Assembly (NCBI GenBank): GCA_011048475.1
Contig: DSDZ01000492.1
Coordinates: forward strand, 1 to 7,555
Direction of reading: 5' to 3'
Origin: Bacteroides sp.
Lineage (GTDB): Bacteria; Bacteroidota; Bacteroidia; Bacteroidales; GCA-2748055
DNA length: 7,555 bases
Shown here: piece by piece, positions 5,043 to 7,555 of the stretch
How the letters are laid out: each line of letters begins with the position of its first letter
How positions within the stretch are numbered: the stretch's first letter is position 1
Made by a program: the position numbers and the translations under genes
The notes under the pieces: model-generated
What the model was told of the DNA's origin: nothing
The model's input: only the letters and a program-made list of their open reading frames with translations
Database searches by the model: none

Positions 5043-7555
5043 ATGAAGAAAATCTTCCTTCCGATATTATTCATGTGCTTCCTGTCCACTTCCCTTCAGG
5101 CCACGCATAACAGGGCCGGGGAGATCACCCTGAGACAGATCGATGAGCTCACCTATGAGATCACCATCACCACCTTCACCTATACCCTGAGCCAGGCGGA
5201 CCGGAACAGGCTCGAGGTGCAGTGGGGCGACGAGACCTACTCCTATGCCAACCGGGTCTCCATCACCAAACTGCCCAACTTCTACCAGAAGAACATCTAT
5301 ATCACCCAGCACACCTATCCGGGACCCGGACTGTATGAGATCGTGGTGCAGGATCCGAACCGCAACCAGGGGGTCAAGAACATCCCCAACTCGGTGAATG
5401 TTGTCTTTTCCATCAAGACCACGATCATGATCAATCCCACGCTGGGGAACAACTCCACCCCGGTGCTGCTGAACCCTCCCATCGACCGGGCAGCCCTTTA
5501 CCAGGTCTTTATCCACAATCCGGCCGCCTATGATCCTGACGGGGACAGCATCTCCTACAAGCTGACGGTCTGTACCGAGCAGGACGGCCGGCCCATCGAA
5601 GGATACACCCTTCCCCCGTACGGGGATACGCTGTTTGTGAATGCCGTGACCGGCGACCTGACCTGGATCACACCGATCGACAGCGGGATCTATAACATCG
5701 CCATGGATGTGGAGGAATGGAGGAACGGGGTCAAGATCGGCAACATCGTGCGGGACATGCAGATCGAGGTCTACAACACCACCAATCACCAGCCCGAGCA
5801 GAACGAACTGGGCGACTACTGCGTGCAGGCAGGATCCACGGTTGCCTTTGATGTGATCGCAACGGATCCCGACAACGACACGATCCTGCTCAGTGCCACG
5901 GGCGGACCCTTCGTGGTGGATGAGAGTCCCGCCACCTACCGGGTGGATGCCGCTTCGGCCGCATACGGATACAGCAGGGCCAGCTTTACATGGCACACCA
6001 AATGTTCCCATGTGAGGGACCAGAATTACACCGCCGTGTTCAAGGCAGAGGACGGCAATCCGGAGATCACCCTGGTGGATCTCCGGAACGTGAACATCAA
6101 AGTGATCGGACCGGCCCCGGAAATGCCCGTCCTGATCCCCGGCAGCAATTCGGTGACTGTCACCTGGTCTGCCGACACCTGTCTCCCGGTGACCGGCTAC
6201 AGGATCTACAGGAAGATCGGTCCCGCCGGATACGTGCCGGATACCTGCACTACAGGGATCCCTCCGGAAACGGGGTATGAAATGATCGGGCAGACCGGCA
6301 GCAGGCTGGATACCATTTTCACCGATGACAACAACGGGAGGGGACTGGTGCAGGGGAACGAGTACTGCTATGTGATCGTTTCGGTTTACCCGGACGGGGC
6401 TTTGAGCTATCCTTCCGCGGAGAGCTGCACCCCCCTGATCGAAGGGACTCCCTCCATCCTGGAGGTGAGCGTGACGGAGCATTCTGAAAACGGGGCCATC
6501 CGCCTGGCCTGGGCAAGACCCGACGAACCGGATACAATTCCCGGGGCGGGGCCCTACGAATACCTTATCTACCGGTCGGAAGATCTGATGGGACAAAGCC
6601 TGACCCAGGTGGGCTCGCTTTCCACTCCGGATCTGAGCGACACGGTATGGCTGGATGAAAATGTGAATACAGTCAGGTTCCCCTGGTCCTATAGCGTGGA
6701 GCTCTATAACGATACACCGGGGAACCGTATCCTGCTGGGCAGGCCCGAAATCGCTTCCTCCCTCTACCCTGAACTGACGGGAGGTGACAACCAGGTGGAG
6801 ATCCGGATGCGGAAAAATGTGCCGTGGATCAACGAGGACTATACCATTTACCGGCTCAACCGGGGCACCGGGGATTATGATTCCATCGGATACACCACCG
6901 AGGAGGTGTATGTGGACGACGGACTTGCCAACGGTGTGGAGTACTGCTACCGGGTCACCAGCACGGGATGGCGGATCCTGGACGGGGCGCTGTATGAAAA
7001 TGTGAACCACAGCCATACGGCCTGTACTGTTCCGGTGGACAGCACCCCTCCATGTCCCCCATACCTGACCGGCTACTCGGAATGTGACAGCGGGTACAAC
7101 CACCTCACCTGGCGTTACGAGGACTTCAACATTCCCTGCGCGCTGGATGTGGTCGGCTACAGGCTATATTACCGGCCCACGCTGGATGCGCCTCCCATGC
7201 AGATCGCCGAATTCGGGGACCGGTTTGACACGGTGTACAACCATTATCCCGAACAGTCACTGACCGCATGTTACTACGTGACGGCCATCGATTCCTTCGA
7301 CAACGAGTCTGTGCCCTCGGTGCTGCTCTGCCTGGATGAGTGCTCCAATTACGTCCTGCCGAATGTTTTCTCACCCAACGGGGACGGGATCAATGACATT
7401 TACCGGCCGCAACGGACCTCCTACGTGGAGCAGGTGGAGATGAAGATCTTCAACAGGTGGGGGCTTCTCGTGTTCGAGACGGAAGATCCGGATATCCTCT
7501 GGGACGGGAAGGAGATGAAAACGGGACGGCTGGTGGCACCGGGGGTCTATTATTA
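5043..7555 (+). CDS. Secreted T9SS-type cargo protein with FN3-like repeats and CHU_C C-terminal domain (3' truncated)
   Basis: The frame from the ATG at 5043 is open to the window edge: 837 complete codons, no stop. Residues 1-20 form a signal peptide (LQA/THNRAGEI); THNRAGEI at the mature N-terminus recurs in large Bacteroidota surface proteins of this kind. An N-terminal beta domain (about 21-130) is followed by two cadherin/Ig-like segments marked by Asp-rich calcium-type motifs DPDGDS (164-169) and DPDNDT (275-280). About four fibronectin-III-like modules follow (roughly 356-465, 468-575, 576-664, 668-765), recognised by repeated YRIYRK / YLIYRS / YTIYRL / YRLYYR and YCYV / YCYR / CYYVTAID strands. 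The CHU_C (gliding-motility-associated, T9SS type B) domain begins at Asn774 (NVFSPNGDGIND) and continues with FNRWG, WDGK and APGVYYY; its last residues lie beyond the window. The protein should cross the outer membrane by type IX secretion and be released or anchored at the surface. No catalytic domain is evident, so adhesion or structural use is likely. Confidence 0.93.
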   Translation, partial: MKKIFLPILFMCFLSTSLQATHNRAGEITLRQIDELTYEITITTFTYTLSQADRNRLEVQWGDETYSYANRVSITKLPNFYQKNIYITQHTYPGPGLYEIVVQDPNRNQGVKNIPNSVNVVFSIKTTIMINPTLGNNSTPVLLNPPIDRAALYQVFIHNPAAYDPDGDSISYKLTVCTEQDGRPIEGYTLPPYGDTLFVNAVTGDLTWITPIDSGIYNIAMDVEEWRNGVKIGNIVRDMQIEVYNTTNHQPEQNELGDYCVQAGSTVAFDVIATDPDNDTILLSATGGPFVVDESPATYRVDAASAAYGYSRASFTWHTKCSHVRDQNYTAVFKAEDGNPEITLVDLRNVNIKVIGPAPEMPVLIPGSNSVTVTWSADTCLPVTGYRIYRKIGPAGYVPDTCTTGIPPETGYEMIGQTGSRLDTIFTDDNNGRGLVQGNEYCYVIVSVYPDGALSYPSAESCTPLIEGTPSILEVSVTEHSENGAIRLAWARPDEPDTIPGAGPYEYLIYRSEDLMGQSLTQVGSLSTPDLSDTVWLDENVNTVRFPWSYSVELYNDTPGNRILLGRPEIASSLYPELTGGDNQVEIRMRKNVPWINEDYTIYRLNRGTGDYDSIGYTTEEVYVDDGLANGVEYCYRVTSTGWRILDGALYENVNHSHTACTVPVDSTPPCPPYLTGYSECDSGYNHLTWRYEDFNIPCALDVVGYRLYYRPTLDAPPMQIAEFGDRFDTVYNHYPEQSLTACYYVTAIDSFDNESVPSVLLCLDECSNYVLPNVFSPNGDGINDIYRPQRTSYVEQVEMKIFNRWGLLVFETEDPDILWDGKEMKTGRLVAPGVYY

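Noticed and set aside
4484..5089. N-terminal extension of the xerD frame opposite the DUF6702 gene (about 202 codons)
   Set aside because: XerD proteins are about 300 residues and the core-binding domain begins right at the ATG at 4483; the extension is the codon-aligned shadow of the DUF6702 gene.
5067..7103. A 678-codon open frame on the minus strand opposite the large cargo gene
   Set aside because: Its codons are aligned with those of the + strand gene, so it stays open merely because TTA, CTA and TCA codons are rare in that GC-rich gene; its end at 5067 is exactly the TTA (Leu9) codon in the cargo signal peptide. The translation has no recognisable domain, while the + strand frame has a signal peptide, FN3-like repeats and a CHU_C domain.

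Overview
The window looks like chromosomal DNA from a fairly GC-rich member of the Bacteroidota. The clearest evidence is the incomplete gene at the right end. It encodes a secreted multidomain protein that begins with a signal peptide followed by THNRAGEI and ends in a CHU_C / gliding-motility type C-terminal sorting domain (NVFSPNGDGIND), a hallmark of type IX secretion cargo. A DUF6702 protein, a DUF1080 lipoprotein, weak Shine-Dalgarno signals and A-rich leaders agree with this. I see no IS element, tRNA, rRNA, CRISPR array or phage gene, and no stretch longer than about 80 bases lacks a gene.

Left part (1-732, + strand): the C-terminal 243 residues of a Gfo/Idh/MocA-family oxidoreductase, cut by the window edge. 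It converges on a minus-strand block of four tightly spaced genes, in transcription order: a XerD-type tyrosine recombinase (4483-3578), a zinc-dependent medium-chain polyol/sugar dehydrogenase (3562-2525), an exported PIG-L/LmbE-type deacetylase (2501-1665) and a DUF1080 (3-keto-disaccharide hydrolase family) lipoprotein (1606-809). The gaps of 15, 23 and 58 bases suggest a shared transcript, at least for the three metabolic genes.

Right part (4526-7555, + strand): diverging from xerD across only a few dozen bases, a small exported DUF6702 protein is followed 4 bases later by the large T9SS-type cargo protein, which has cadherin/Ig-like and fibronectin-III-like segments and runs off the window.

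The metabolic genes make sense together. Gfo/Idh/MocA oxidoreductases and DUF1080 hydrolases are the known partners of an oxidative route of glycoside cleavage, in which a sugar hydroxyl is oxidised to a 3-keto group and the 3-keto-glycoside is then cleaved. A secreted deacetylase and a sorbitol-dehydrogenase-like enzyme beside them could extend this to acetylated (perhaps amino-sugar) substrates and to polyol/keto-sugar interconversion. That combined pathway is an inference from gene content, not something the sequence proves. The xerD gene and the T9SS cargo pair look like ordinary core and accessory neighbours.
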